A stretch of DNA of 64,000 nt, taken from an uncultured Lachnospiraceae bacterium. Its GTDB lineage: Bacteria; Bacillota; Clostridia; Lachnospirales; Lachnospiraceae. The translations under genes were made by a program, and so were the position numbers. Shown here one piece after another: positions 6,908 through 15,803 of this stretch. Position 1 is the stretch's first letter. Every line of letters begins with the position of its first letter. The stretch covers positions 1 to 64,000 of the forward strand of contig CANQTG010000002.1 of NCBI GenBank assembly GCA_947626715.1. The letters run 5' to 3'. The notes under the pieces were generated by a model, which ran no database searches, was not told the DNA's origin, and was given only the letters and a program-made list of their open reading frames with translations.

Positions 6908-7561
6908 ATGATGACGATAGATACCGAGGATTTATTAAACAGCATTATGGCCAGCTTTGACAGGATCGGCTATATCAGGCCGGAGGATATTCCGAGTATC
7001 GATCTGTATATGGATCAGGTGACGACCTTTATGGACAGCCGTTTAAAGAATACGACCCGCGATCCGCAGAACGATAAGATACTGACCAAGACCATGATCA
7101 ATAATTACGCCAAAAATGACCTTCTGCCGCCGCCTGTGAAAAAGAAATATTCCAAAGAGCACGTGCTGCTGCTGATCTTCATCTATTATTATAAGAATAT
7201 CCTGACGATCACGGATATCCAGACCTTGCTGCGCCCCATCACGGAGCAGTATTTCGGGACGGCGGAAAGCCTGAATCTGGAAGCGGTCTACAACGAAGTG
7301 TTCAGTATGCAGAAAGAGCAGGTGGAACGCCTGAAAAAGGACGTGCTGCGCAAATATAAGGACGCCGAGGGCTCCTTTGAGGAAGCGCCGGAGGAAAAAA
7401 GGGAGTTTCTGCGGAAATTCGCCTTTATCTGCTATCTGAGCTTTGACGTGTATGTGAAAAAGCTGCTGATCGAGAAGGTGATAGACGGTATGCAGGCCGA
7501 TAGGGAGGAAAAGGGCGAGAAAACGGGCCGGGAGACGCAGGCGAAGAAGGAACGCCGATAG
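6908..7561 (+). CDS. DUF1836 domain protein
   Basis: A 217-residue protein matching the Firmicutes DUF1836 family. An N-terminal region (IPSIDLYMDQVTTFMDSRL) leads to the conserved core ILTKTMINNYAKNDLLPPP, then KKKYSKEHVLLLIFIYYYKN and a helical C-terminus. The MINNYxKxxLLPPP segment followed by a helix resembles a MerR-like DNA-binding fold, so a regulatory role is plausible but not established. It ends in a charged tail. The start follows AGAGGTG; either of two adjacent ATGs could be used. It is 14 bp ahead of the sugar-sensing operon and may be co-transcribed with it. Confidence 0.85.
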   Translation: MMTIDTEDLLNSIMASFDRIGYIRPEDIPSIDLYMDQVTTFMDSRLKNTTRDPQNDKILTKTMINNYAKNDLLPPPVKKKYSKEHVLLLIFIYYYKNILTITDIQTLLRPITEQYFGTAESLNLEAVYNEVFSMQKEQVERLKKDVLRKYKDAEGSFEEAPEEKREFLRKFAFICYLSFDVYVKKLLIEKVIDGMQADREEKGEKTGRETQAKKERR

Positions 7562-7575
7562 GGAAGGAACGCAGT

Positions 7576-8637
7576 ATGCGAAAACGGGGGAAGCGGGACA
7601 ACAGCAAAGAGCCGGCAGGCAGCAGGGCCATCGTATGGGGATGCGTTTGCTCTGTTGCTTTTATATTGCTGATCACGATCCTGAGCATGGCCTTTTTCCG
7701 CCGCAATATGCTGACCGGCGCGCAGCTTTTGGAAAATGCGGATTATGAGGCGTACGACGCCTATTATACCATGATCGTCTCGGACAGCGGCTCGGCGTTC
7801 TGGCAGTCGGTCTATGAGAGCGCGCGGGAAGAGGGCGCGAAGAACGGCGCATATGTGGAGATGTTAGGCGGCAATCTGAGCACGGAATATACGAAGGCGG
7901 AGCTTTTGGAGATCGCGGTCGCCTCGGGCGCGGACGGTATCATATTAGAGGCCGACGAGTCCCATGCGGTGACGGCGGGGCTTTTGCAGGCGCAGGAGCG
8001 GGGGATCCCCGTTGTGACCGTGCTGGAGGATAACAGTCAGGGAATGCGCAAGAGCTTTGTCGGCCTGAGCAATTATAATCTGGGCAGGGAATACGGCAGG
8101 CAGGTGCTGACGATAGAGGAACAGGAGGTCTCGGACGTGCTCGTACTGATGAGCGCGGATTCGCAGGATACCAGCCAGAATATCATCTTTTCGGGCATTT
8201 CGGAAACGCTGGCGGAGGAAGGGCGGGGAGATATCCAAGTCCGCGCCGCGGCGGTGGAAAATCAGGGGGCGTTCGATGTGGAGGAGTCCATACGCGATAT
8301 CTTTCTGCAGGGGCCGCTGCCGGACGTGATCATCTGTCTGGACGAGCTCTCGACCTCCAGCGTATATCAGGCGGTCGTGGATTATAATATGGTAGGGGAG
8401 ATCAGTATCATCGGCTACTATGATTCCGAAGCGATCCTGCGCGCGATCGAACGCAGCGTCGTGCGTTCCACGATCTCCATCGACACGCAGGAAATGGGAC
8501 GCTGCTGCGTGGAGGCGTTGGACGAGTACCGCAGCAACGGCTATGTCAGCGAATATTTCAGCGTGGGCACCAATCTGATCACAAGAGAGAACGTTCAGGA
8601 ATATCTGGGAGGCGGAGACGATGCAAAAGATCCGTAA
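7576..8637 (+). CDS. membrane-anchored periplasmic sugar-binding-like protein (XylFII-like sensor subunit)
   Basis: A 353-residue protein with a basic N-terminus and one uncleaved membrane helix (about 19-41), followed by a type 1 periplasmic-binding fold of the RbsB/LacI type. Strand and helix patterns include SGADGIILEADESHAVTAGL, QERGIPVVTVLEDN and VIICLDELSTSSVYQAV. There is no lipobox cysteine. It overlaps the next gene, a LytS-type kinase, by 17 bp, and a YesN-type regulator follows. This is the layout of the clostridial XylFII-LytS-YesN three-component system, where XylFII senses xylose outside and modulates the kinase. I infer a sensor rather than a transport role; the ligand here is unknown. 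Confidence 0.85.
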   Translation: MRKRGKRDNSKEPAGSRAIVWGCVCSVAFILLITILSMAFFRRNMLTGAQLLENADYEAYDAYYTMIVSDSGSAFWQSVYESAREEGAKNGAYVEMLGGNLSTEYTKAELLEIAVASGADGIILEADESHAVTAGLLQAQERGIPVVTVLEDNSQGMRKSFVGLSNYNLGREYGRQVLTIEEQEVSDVLVLMSADSQDTSQNIIFSGISETLAEEGRGDIQVRAAAVENQGAFDVEESIRDIFLQGPLPDVIICLDELSTSSVYQAVVDYNMVGEISIIGYYDSEAILRAIERSVVRSTISIDTQEMGRCCVEALDEYRSNGYVSEYFSVGTNLITRENVQEYLGGGDDAKDP

Positions 8638-10111
8638 GCTGTCCATAGGCGTTAAGATGATACTGGTATTTATCATTACGACCGCGATCCTTCTGCTCAT
8701 CAATCTGTTTATGTATGTGAACGTAAACCGTATGATGAGCCGCCTTGACGAGGTGTACCGCAGCAATATCAGCTTAAACGAGCTGGCGGATACGCTTTCC
8801 CATGTGCAGACGAGCATGACCTATTATCTCAATACGCGCACGAGCGACGCGCTGGAGGACTATTACCGGAACGAGCAGGATTATTCCGGTCTGGTGCTGA
8901 ACTTAAACGAGGGGATCTACGGGAACGACCTGCGCATGATGGAGCGGAATATCAGGCGCATGTCCGGCGAGTATCTGGAACAGACCGGACAGACGATAGA
9001 CGCCAAGCGCGGCGGGAACGTGGAAAAGGTGCGGACGCGCTATGAGAGCGCCACAAGACTGTACGGCTATATCCGTACATATCTATACAGCTTAAATAAC
9101 GAACAGTTCCGTATCAACTCGGAGAGCTATCAAGCCCTGTCCGCCTACATGCAATATCTGGAATGGACGAATATTCTGGCGCTGCTCTTAGTCGGGCTGG
9201 GCAATCTGGTGCTGATCGTGCTCCTGACGAGGACGATCACCAGCCCGCTGCGCAGACTGGCGGGCACCGCCGACCAAGTGGCGAAGGGCGATCTGGCGGT
9301 AGAGCTTTTGCCTGTGGTCACGCAGGACGAGGTCGGTATCGTGAGCATGGCCTTTAACCAAATGATCGTCAGTATCCGCAAATACATCGAACGGCTGCGC
9401 GAGAGCATGGAGACGGAAAACGCCATGAAGGAAAAGGAGCTGATGATGGAGACGCATTTAAAGGATGCGCAGATCAAGTACCTTCAGGCGCAGATCAATC
9501 CGCACTTTCTGTTCAATACGCTGAACGCGGGCGCGCAGCTCGCCATGATGGAGGGAGCGGAGAGGACCTGCGGCTATGTGCAGAGGGTGGCGGATTTCTT
9601 TCGCTATAATGTCAAGAAAAATAACGGTATCGTCACGCTGGCGGAAGAGATCGAGCTGGTCGATACCTATATCTATATCCTGAACGTGCGCTTTTCGGGC
9701 GAGATCCACTTCCGCAAGGAGGTGGACGAGAGCCTTCTTACGGTACAGGTGCCGAGCATGATCCTGCAGCCGCTCGTGGAAAACAGCGTCAATTACGGGA
9801 TACGGGGGATCGACTGGGAGGGCGAGATCGTGCTGGGCGTCTTTCGGGTGAACGATTCCGTCTGTATCAGCGTAAAGGACAACGGGATCGGCATTTCCAG
9901 AGAAACGATCGACAAGATCATGAAGGGCGGGTTGCGCGAGGTCGATCTTTCCAAAGATTCCAACGGGATCGGGCTGGACAATGTCATAGGCCGCCTGCGG
10001 CTCTTCCTCAACGAGGAGGACGTTATCTCGATCCTCAGCGAGGGAGAGAACAAGGGGACGGAGGTATTGATCTATATCCCGCTCCGGGAAGGAGAATATG
10101 AAGATGTATAA
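8621..10111 (+). CDS. LytS/YesM-type sensor histidine kinase
   Basis: A 496-residue membrane kinase. TM1 is about 10-34, the extracytoplasmic helical region 35-182, TM2 about 183-203 and HAMP about 204-256. A coiled linker leads to a His_kinase domain (PF06580 type) with the phosphoacceptor His295 in QAQINPHFLFNTLN. The HATPase domain has an N-box PLVENSVNYGI and G1 box DNGIGIS. The extracellular part is modest in size, consistent with sensing through the adjacent binding protein rather than directly. It overlaps the neighbouring genes on both sides, so stoichiometric translation is likely. Its partner regulator is the next gene. Confidence 0.92.
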   Translation: MQKIRKLSIGVKMILVFIITTAILLLINLFMYVNVNRMMSRLDEVYRSNISLNELADTLSHVQTSMTYYLNTRTSDALEDYYRNEQDYSGLVLNLNEGIYGNDLRMMERNIRRMSGEYLEQTGQTIDAKRGGNVEKVRTRYESATRLYGYIRTYLYSLNNEQFRINSESYQALSAYMQYLEWTNILALLLVGLGNLVLIVLLTRTITSPLRRLAGTADQVAKGDLAVELLPVVTQDEVGIVSMAFNQMIVSIRKYIERLRESMETENAMKEKELMMETHLKDAQIKYLQAQINPHFLFNTLNAGAQLAMMEGAERTCGYVQRVADFFRYNVKKNNGIVTLAEEIELVDTYIYILNVRFSGEIHFRKEVDESLLTVQVPSMILQPLVENSVNYGIRGIDWEGEIVLGVFRVNDSVCISVKDNGIGISRETIDKIMKGGLREVDLSKDSNGIGLDNVIGRLRLFLNEEDVISILSEGENKGTEVLIYIPLREGEYEDV

Positions 10112-11705
10112 GATCATGCTGGCGGACGACGAAGGGATCGTGATCGATTCCCTGCGCTTTATCATAGAGAAGGAATTTGAGGGCGACTGCGTGGTCGAAT
10201 ACGCCAAGACCGGCAGGAGCGTGATCGAGCTGGCGGAGAGCTTTCGGCCCGATATCGCTATCATGGATATCCAGATGCCGGGCATTAACGGGATCGACGC
10301 GATGAAGGAGATACGGGCGGCCAATTCGCACGTCGTCTTTATCGTCATGTCCGCGTACGATAAGTTCGACTATGCGAAAGAAGCGATCAATCTGGGCGTG
10401 CTGGAATACTTAAATAAGCCGGTGGAGCGGGGAAAGATCGTAGAGGTGTTAAAGAACGCGATGCGCCTGATCGACCGGGATCGGGAGAAGCGCAGTCAGG
10501 ATCTTCTGATCCGCGAAAAGATGGAAACGGTCGTCCCGATCATCGAAAACGGCCTGATCCAGAACCTTCTGTATCACGAATACTTTGAGGAGGATATCGA
10601 AAACTTTAAAAATCTCCTCGGGATCACGCAGGATCACGCGTATATGGCCGCGCTGGTATGCGGGGAGGAGCAGGACGGCAACCATATGACCAACGCCGTC
10701 GGCGCGAGTATCCGGCTGCAGAGCGCCTACCGGGAGATACGGGAGCTGACGGCGGATTACCTGCCGGGGATCGTGGGCTCCGTCATGGCGAATAAGATCG
10801 CCGTGCTCATTCCCACACAGGAGAAAAAGCTGGAATATAACGAGCGGATCGCGGTGATCGAAAAGACGCGGGAACTGGCCCGCAGGCTCAAGGCGCGCAC
10901 GGACATCACCTTTCGGATCGGGATCGGCTCTGTGAAGCCGATCTATAAGGCGGCGGAGTCCTATACGGAGGCGCTCAACGCGCTGATCCAGACGACAAAC
11001 CGGGTGGCGCATGTGGACGACGCCCCGGTGGGCTGCCTGTATGAGGAAAATTACCCGGAGGAAAATGAGAAGCTGCTGTTTGAGCTGACGGCAAAGGGGG
11101 ACGTAAACGGCGTGGTCGGCGAGGCGAACCGCTTCTTTGACTGGATGGAGGAAAACCACAGAGAGTTTTTTATGGATATCAAGCTCAAATGTCTGGAATT
11201 TGTGCTGTGGGCGGAGCGGATCGCCTATGAGAACGGCGGCAGGGTCTACCATTTTTTGAGCCGTCAGGATTATCTGCCGACTCTGTTAGAGTTAAAGAGT
11301 CTGGACGAGGTGCGCGCATGGTTTACGGACAAGATGGGGGACGCGTGCAGGAATGTCGCGGTAAAGAGGGAGGAACAGTCCGTCAGCGTGGTGGAGCGCG
11401 CCAGACAGTATATCGACAGTCATTATAATAAGAAGGAACTGTCGTTAGACGAGGTCTCGCGCAAGGCGGATATCAGCCCGTATTATTTCAGTAAGATCTT
11501 TAAGGAGGAAACGGGCCGGAATTTTGTCGAGTATGTCACGGAGATCCGCGTGAATAAGGCCAAAGAGCTGCTCAGGAGCGGAGGAGGGGAGCTTTCCATG
11601 AAGGAGATCTGCGGGGCGGTCGGATATGCGGACCCGAATTATTTCAGCCGTATCTTTAAGAAAAATACCGGCCTGACGCCGACGGAATACAAGGAGAGGA
11701 AATAG
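10098..11705 (+). CDS. YesN-type response regulator with AraC output domain
   Basis: A 535-residue regulator. The receiver domain (1-120) has acidic residues D10/D11, phosphoacceptor Asp57 (IMDIQMPG) and Lys107 (LNKPVE). A long middle region (about 125-420) is typical of large YesN proteins. The C-terminal AraC/XylS domain has two helix-turn-helices, LSLDEVSRKADISPYYFSKI and MKEICGAVGYADPNYFSRIF. ATG 10098 overlaps the kinase gene and has GGAAGGAGA just upstream. Likely targets are the adjacent sugar transporter operons, whose promoters have weak -35 elements as expected for activated promoters. Confidence 0.92.
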   Translation: MKMYKIMLADDEGIVIDSLRFIIEKEFEGDCVVEYAKTGRSVIELAESFRPDIAIMDIQMPGINGIDAMKEIRAANSHVVFIVMSAYDKFDYAKEAINLGVLEYLNKPVERGKIVEVLKNAMRLIDRDREKRSQDLLIREKMETVVPIIENGLIQNLLYHEYFEEDIENFKNLLGITQDHAYMAALVCGEEQDGNHMTNAVGASIRLQSAYREIRELTADYLPGIVGSVMANKIAVLIPTQEKKLEYNERIAVIEKTRELARRLKARTDITFRIGIGSVKPIYKAAESYTEALNALIQTTNRVAHVDDAPVGCLYEENYPEENEKLLFELTAKGDVNGVVGEANRFFDWMEENHREFFMDIKLKCLEFVLWAERIAYENGGRVYHFLSRQDYLPTLLELKSLDEVRAWFTDKMGDACRNVAVKREEQSVSVVERARQYIDSHYNKKELSLDEVSRKADISPYYFSKIFKEETGRNFVEYVTEIRVNKAKELLRSGGGELSMKEICGAVGYADPNYFSRIFKKNTGLTPTEYKERK

Positions 11706-12767
11706 ATGAAAAGGTGGATATATCTCGCGGCGGCGGCCGCTTTCCTATGCCTTATGCCCGCTCTGGGCGGCTGCGGCGGATCGAAGGAGCCGGCGGACGA
11801 GGAGAGGGCGGAGGAAAAGGAGCCGATCCGGATCGGCATGAGCTTCGATTCCTTTGTGATCGAGCGCTGGCAACGCGACCGCGACGTCTTTGTCTCTACG
11901 GCAAAGGAGCTGGGCGCGGAGGTGAACGTCCAGAACGCGAACGGCAATATCGAGGAGCAGATCTCGCAGATCGAGTATTTTATCGATCAAAAGATGGACG
12001 TGATCGTGATCGTCTGTATCGACTCGGGGCGGCTGAGCGACACCGTGCAGAAAGCGAAGAACGCGGGCATTCCGGTCATCGCCTATGACCGCCTGATCAC
12101 AAACGCCGACGTGGATCTGTATATCTCCTTCGACAATGAGCGCGTGGGAGAGATGATGGGGGAAGGAATCGCCGGCAGCGCCGGGGTGCGGAACGTGCTG
12201 ATGATCGGCGGGCCGCTCGCGGACAACAATGTGTCTTTGGTGGAAAAGGGCTTTCGGAGCGTTATGTCAAAGCGCCATATAGCGATTCTGGATACCATGC
12301 ACGCGGACGGCTGGAAGGCGGAGCTGGGCGCGGACTATATCTACGACCATGCGGATATGGTGGAGCGGGCGGACGCCATCATGTGCGGCAACGACGATAT
12401 CGCGACCGCGGTCGTGCGGGCGCTTGCGGAGCGCAGGCTCGCGGGGAAGATCAGCGTGGTCGGACAGGACGCCGATCTGGCGGCCTGCCAGCGTATCGTG
12501 CAGGGGACGCAGGTGATGACCGTATATAAGCCGGTGGAAAAGCTGGCGCAGAAGGCGGCGGAATGCGCGATCCTGCTGGCGCAGGGTGGGGACGTGGAGA
12601 CGCAGGATACGATAGACGACGGGAGCTATCTGGTGCCCTATGTGGCCCTAGAGCCGGTCAGCGTCTACCGCGGCAATATCGACGACGTGATCATCAACAG
12701 CGGCTTTCATCTAAAGGAGGACGTTTACCTGAATATGCCGGGCAGGGAGCAGGCGGAAACAGACTGA
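11706..12767 (+). CDS. XylF/ChvE-like sugar-binding lipoprotein of the sensor operon
   Basis: A 353-residue lipoprotein (lipobox LGGC, Cys23) with a complete type 1 periplasmic-binding fold. IRIGMSFDSFVIERWQRDRD gives the XylF/ChvE-type ligand-contact start, followed by QISQIEYFIDQKMDVIVIVC, NAGIPVIAYDRLI and SVVGQDADLAACQRIVQ. The start codon directly abuts the preceding stop. It is close in pattern to the ChvE-like protein encoded at 12944, but sits in the regulatory operon and ahead of a strong terminator. It may deliver ligand to the sensor or act as a second, lower-abundance transporter subunit. Confidence 0.85.
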   Translation: MKRWIYLAAAAAFLCLMPALGGCGGSKEPADEERAEEKEPIRIGMSFDSFVIERWQRDRDVFVSTAKELGAEVNVQNANGNIEEQISQIEYFIDQKMDVIVIVCIDSGRLSDTVQKAKNAGIPVIAYDRLITNADVDLYISFDNERVGEMMGEGIAGSAGVRNVLMIGGPLADNNVSLVEKGFRSVMSKRHIAILDTMHADGWKAELGADYIYDHADMVERADAIMCGNDDIATAVVRALAERRLAGKISVVGQDADLAACQRIVQGTQVMTVYKPVEKLAQKAAECAILLAQGGDVETQDTIDDGSYLVPYVALEPVSVYRGNIDDVIINSGFHLKEDVYLNMPGREQAETD

Positions 12768-12789
12768 CAGGACAAAATTGCAAAAATCT

Positions 12790-12831
12790 GCGGGGGGGGG
12801 AGCAAAAAAATGCTAACTCCCCGCTTTTTTT
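12790..12831 (+). terminator. rho-independent terminator with a G9 tract
   Basis: GCGGGG...GAGC pairs with GCTAACTCCCCGC and is followed by T7. The left arm contains nine consecutive G (12792-12800). It ends the sensor operon (7576-12767) and separates it from the transporter promoter. Confidence 0.8.
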
Positions 12832-12871
12832 GGAAAAAAGGAATCAAAAATTTAAAGAATTTCGCAAACAT

Positions 12872-12900
12872 TTCCTATCTGCGCTGTGATATCGTATAAG
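12872..12900 (+). promoter_or_regulatory. putative weak promoter of the ChvE-MmsAB operon
   Basis: TATAAG (12895-12900) is a reasonable -10 about 44 bp before the ATG. The corresponding -35 position (TTCCTA) is poor, and an AT-rich block (12846-12870) lies upstream. This is the expected shape of an activator-dependent promoter, probably under the upstream YesN-type regulator. No clean direct repeat was found. Confidence 0.35.
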
Positions 12901-12943
12901 CGTAACCAAAAGGCAAACCAAGAAACAGGGAGGAAAAACCACA

Positions 12944-14113
12944 ATGAAAAGAAAAGTATTGAGCGCTATCCTGAGCGCGGCAATGGTAGCTTCCATGCTG
13001 GTTGGCTGCGGCAGCTCCTCATCAGAAGCTCCGGCAGCAGAGGCTCCGGCGGCTGAGGCTCCTGCAGCAGAAGAGGAAGCTCCGGCGGCGGAAGCGGAGG
13101 CTGAGGCTCCTGCAGCGGAAGAGACGGCTGCAGGCGGCGGACTGATCGGCGTTGCGATGCCGACCAAGGATCTGCAGAGATGGAATCAGGACGGTTCCAA
13201 CATGGAAGAGCAGTTAAAGGCAGCGGGATATGAGGTTGACTTACAGTATGCGAGCAACGATATCCAGACGCAGGTTTCCCAGATCGAGAACATGATCTCC
13301 AACGGCTGCGATCTTCTGGTCATCGCTTCGATCGACGGCGATTCTCTCGGCACCGTACTGGCGCAGGCAAAAGAGAACGGCATTCCGGTCATCGCATATG
13401 ACCGTCTGATCATGAACACCGACGCTGTTTCCTACTATGCGACGTTTGATAACTACATGGTAGGTACCGTACAGGGCGAATACATCAGAGACCAGCTGGA
13501 TCTTGACAATGCGGACGGTCCGTTCAATATCGAGCTGATCACCGGCGACCCGGGCGACAACAACGCGAAATTCTTCTTCGGCGGCGCAATGGACGTTCTG
13601 CAGCCGTACATCGATTCCGGCAAACTGGTAGTAAAATCCGGCCAGACCTCTTTTGAAGAGTGCGCTACCGCGAACTGGTCCACAGAGACGGCGCAGTCCA
13701 GATTCGACGCGATCATCGCTTCCAATTATTCCGACGGAACGAATCTTGACGCGGTGCTGGCTTCCAACGACTCTACGGCGCTTGGCGTTGCAAACTCTCT
13801 GGCTGCGAACTACACCGGCGAGTATCCGATCCTGACGGGTCAGGACTGCGACATTGCAAACGTAAAGAACATGATCGCAGGGAAACAGTCCATGTCCGTA
13901 TTTAAGGATACGCGTGAGCTGGCGTCTCAGGTCGTTAAGATGGTAGACGCTATCATGAAGGGCGGCGAGGCTCCGGTAAACAATACCAAAGATTATGACA
14001 ACGGTACGGGCGTGATCCCTTCCTATCTGTGCGAGCCCGTATTCGCAGACGTGAACAATTACAAAGAGCTGCTGATCGATTCCGGTTATTATACGGAAGC
14101 AGATCTTCAGTAA
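12944..14113 (+). CDS. chvE: ChvE-type multiple-sugar-binding lipoprotein
   Basis: A 389-residue lipoprotein (LVGC, Cys22) with an EAPAAEAPAAE linker and a ChvE/XylF-type binding domain. Landmarks are GVAMPTKDLQRWNQDGSNM, QVSQIENMISNGCDLLVIAS, GIPVIAYDRLIMNTDAVSYY, ITGDPGDNNAKFFF and LTGQDCDIANVKNMIAGKQS. ChvE-family proteins bind monosaccharides such as glucose, galactose, xylose and arabinose for GguAB/MmsAB-type importers. Codon use (more GCA, GCT, GTA) differs from neighbours in the way seen for highly expressed genes. Intercistronic hairpins after the stop could raise its level over the ATPase and permease. Confidence 0.9.
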   Translation: MKRKVLSAILSAAMVASMLVGCGSSSSEAPAAEAPAAEAPAAEEEAPAAEAEAEAPAAEETAAGGGLIGVAMPTKDLQRWNQDGSNMEEQLKAAGYEVDLQYASNDIQTQVSQIENMISNGCDLLVIASIDGDSLGTVLAQAKENGIPVIAYDRLIMNTDAVSYYATFDNYMVGTVQGEYIRDQLDLDNADGPFNIELITGDPGDNNAKFFFGGAMDVLQPYIDSGKLVVKSGQTSFEECATANWSTETAQSRFDAIIASNYSDGTNLDAVLASNDSTALGVANSLAANYTGEYPILTGQDCDIANVKNMIAGKQSMSVFKDTRELASQVVKMVDAIMKGGEAPVNNTKDYDNGTGVIPSYLCEPVFADVNNYKELLIDSGYYTEADLQ

Positions 14114-14137
14114 GCGGTAAGGAAGATCAAAGACAGG

Positions 14138-14226
14138 CAGGCGGGAGCTCTCTCCCGCCTGTTTCCTAAGAGAAGGTATAAAAAGCCGCCTAAGGCGGGC
14201 GATATCCGGGCAAAAGGACTGCCCGG
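14138..14226 (+). other. intercistronic hairpins after chvE-like gene
   Basis: Successive stem-loops: CAGGCGGGAG/CTCCCGCCTG (14138-14161), GCCGCC/GGCGGGC (about 14185-14200) and CCGGGCA/TGCCCGG (14206-14226). None has a long T run, so they look like mRNA-stabilising or partially terminating structures that set the ratio of binding protein to membrane subunits. Confidence 0.6.
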
Positions 14227-14258
14227 CCTGATTGATTAGATATTTGGAGGGATACAGT

Positions 14259-15800
14259 TTGGCGAAAATATTATTGGAAATGAAAAATATCACCAAGACA
14301 TTCCCTGGCGTAAAGGCCCTTGATAATGTGAATTTGAAGGTGGAAGAGGGGGAAATTCACGCCCTGGTAGGTGAAAACGGTGCGGGAAAATCCACACTGA
14401 TGAATGTACTGAGCGGTATCTATCCTTACGGCTCTTATGAGGGAGATATCATTTATGACGGAGAAGTTTGCAAATTTAATAAGATTAAGGACAGCGAAGA
14501 AAAGGGTATCGTGATTATCCATCAGGAGCTGGCGCTGATCCCGTATATGACGATCGGCGAGAACATGTTCTTGGGGAACGAGAGAGGGCCCAAATTCGCG
14601 CTGGACTGGAATGAGACGTACGGCAAGGCGGACGAACTGTTAAAGACCGTCGGCCTGAAGGAATCCTCCAGAACGCTGGTTAAGGATATCGGCGTAGGCA
14701 AGCAGCAGCTGGTCGAGATTGCGAAAGCGCTCGCGAAAAAGGTAAGGCTGCTGATTCTGGATGAGCCGACCTCCTCGCTGAACGAATCGGATTCGCAGGC
14801 GCTGCTGGATCTGCTGCTTCAGTTCAAAAAGGAAGGCATGACTTCGATTATTATATCTCATAAGTTGAATGAGGTTTCTTATGTAGCGGATAAGATAACG
14901 GTTATCCGCGACGGCTCCACGATCGAGACGCTGGATAAAAAGACGGACGAGATCACGGAGGACCGTATCATTAAAGGCATGGTAGGCCGCGACCTGACCG
15001 ACCGTTTCCCGAAACGGGAGAGCCAGAAGCTTGGCGAAGTGCTGATGGAAGTGAAAAACTGGACGGTGTACCACCCGCTCTATACGGAGCGCAAGGTCGT
15101 AGACAACGTCAACTTAAACGTCAGACGCGGCGAGGTCGTAGGGATCTCCGGCCTGATGGGCGCGGGCAGGACGGAGCTGGCGATGAGCATTTTCGGGAGA
15201 AGCTACGGCTCCAATATCAGCGGCCAGCTCCTGATAGGCGGGAAGGAAGTGCATTTACATAATGTGCGCGAGGCGATCAAGAACAAGCTCGCGTACGTGA
15301 CGGAGGACCGCAAGGGCAACGGGCTGATCCTGAGCAACCCGATCAAGATCAACACGACGATGGCGAATCTGGACGCGGTCAGCTCGCATACGGTGATCGA
15401 TAAGGACAAGGAATACGGCGTAGCCGTAGAATATAAGGAAAAGCTGAAGACGAAATGCCCTACGGTGGAACAGAATGTCGGGAATCTTTCCGGCGGCAAC
15501 CAGCAGAAGGTCCTGCTGGCTAAGTGGATGTTCGCCGACCCGGATATCCTGATCCTAGACGAACCGACAAGGGGGATCGACGTAGGCGCGAAATACGAGA
15601 TCTACTGTATCATCAATCAGTTGGTCTCGGAGGGCAAGTCGGTGATCATGATCTCATCCGAACTGCCGGAGGTACTGGGCATGTGCGACCGTATCTATGT
15701 CATGAACGAGGGCCAGATCGTAGGGGAGCTGGACCGGAGCGAAGCGACGCAGGAAGTGATCATGTCTTACATCTTAAAATCTAGCGGCAAAGGAGCGTAA
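14259..15800 (+). CDS. mmsA: MmsA/GguA-type sugar ABC transporter ATPase
   Basis: A 513-residue protein with two ABC domains, as in RbsA, XylG and GguA. The first has Walker [10 protein letters not shown], signature variant [14 protein letters not shown] and Walker [12 protein letters not shown]. The second has a modified P-loop region GLMGAGRTE, signature LSGGNQQK and [13 protein letters not shown]. The [13 protein letters not shown] segment is typical of the multiple-monosaccharide subfamily. I place the start at TTG 14259 because GGAGG lies 8 bp upstream and the protein then opens [12 protein letters not shown] as in relatives; an upstream in-frame ATG (14232) lacks a ribosome site. It energises import with the flanking binding protein and permease. 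Confidence 0.92.
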   Translation: MAKILLEMKNITKTFPGVKALDNVNLKVEEGEIHALVGENGAGKSTLMNVLSGIYPYGSYEGDIIYDGEVCKFNKIKDSEEKGIVIIHQELALIPYMTIGENMFLGNERGPKFALDWNETYGKADELLKTVGLKESSRTLVKDIGVGKQQLVEIAKALAKKVRLLILDEPTSSLNESDSQALLDLLLQFKKEGMTSIIISHKLNEVSYVADKITVIRDGSTIETLDKKTDEITEDRIIKGMVGRDLTDRFPKRESQKLGEVLMEVKNWTVYHPLYTERKVVDNVNLNVRRGEVVGISGLMGAGRTELAMSIFGRSYGSNISGQLLIGGKEVHLHNVREAIKNKLAYVTEDRKGNGLILSNPIKINTTMANLDAVSSHTVIDKDKEYGVAVEYKEKLKTKCPTVEQNVGNLSGGNQQKVLLAKWMFADPDILILDEPTRGIDVGAKYEIYCIINQLVSEGKSVIMISSELPEVLGMCDRIYVMNEGQIVGELDRSEATQEVIMSYILKSSGKGA

Positions 15801-15803
15801 ACG

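Noticed and set aside
6610-6945. Minus-strand frame encoding PSFR repeats
   Set aside because: An artefact of the 15-bp tandem repeat whose period is a multiple of three; it overlaps the yerC upstream region.
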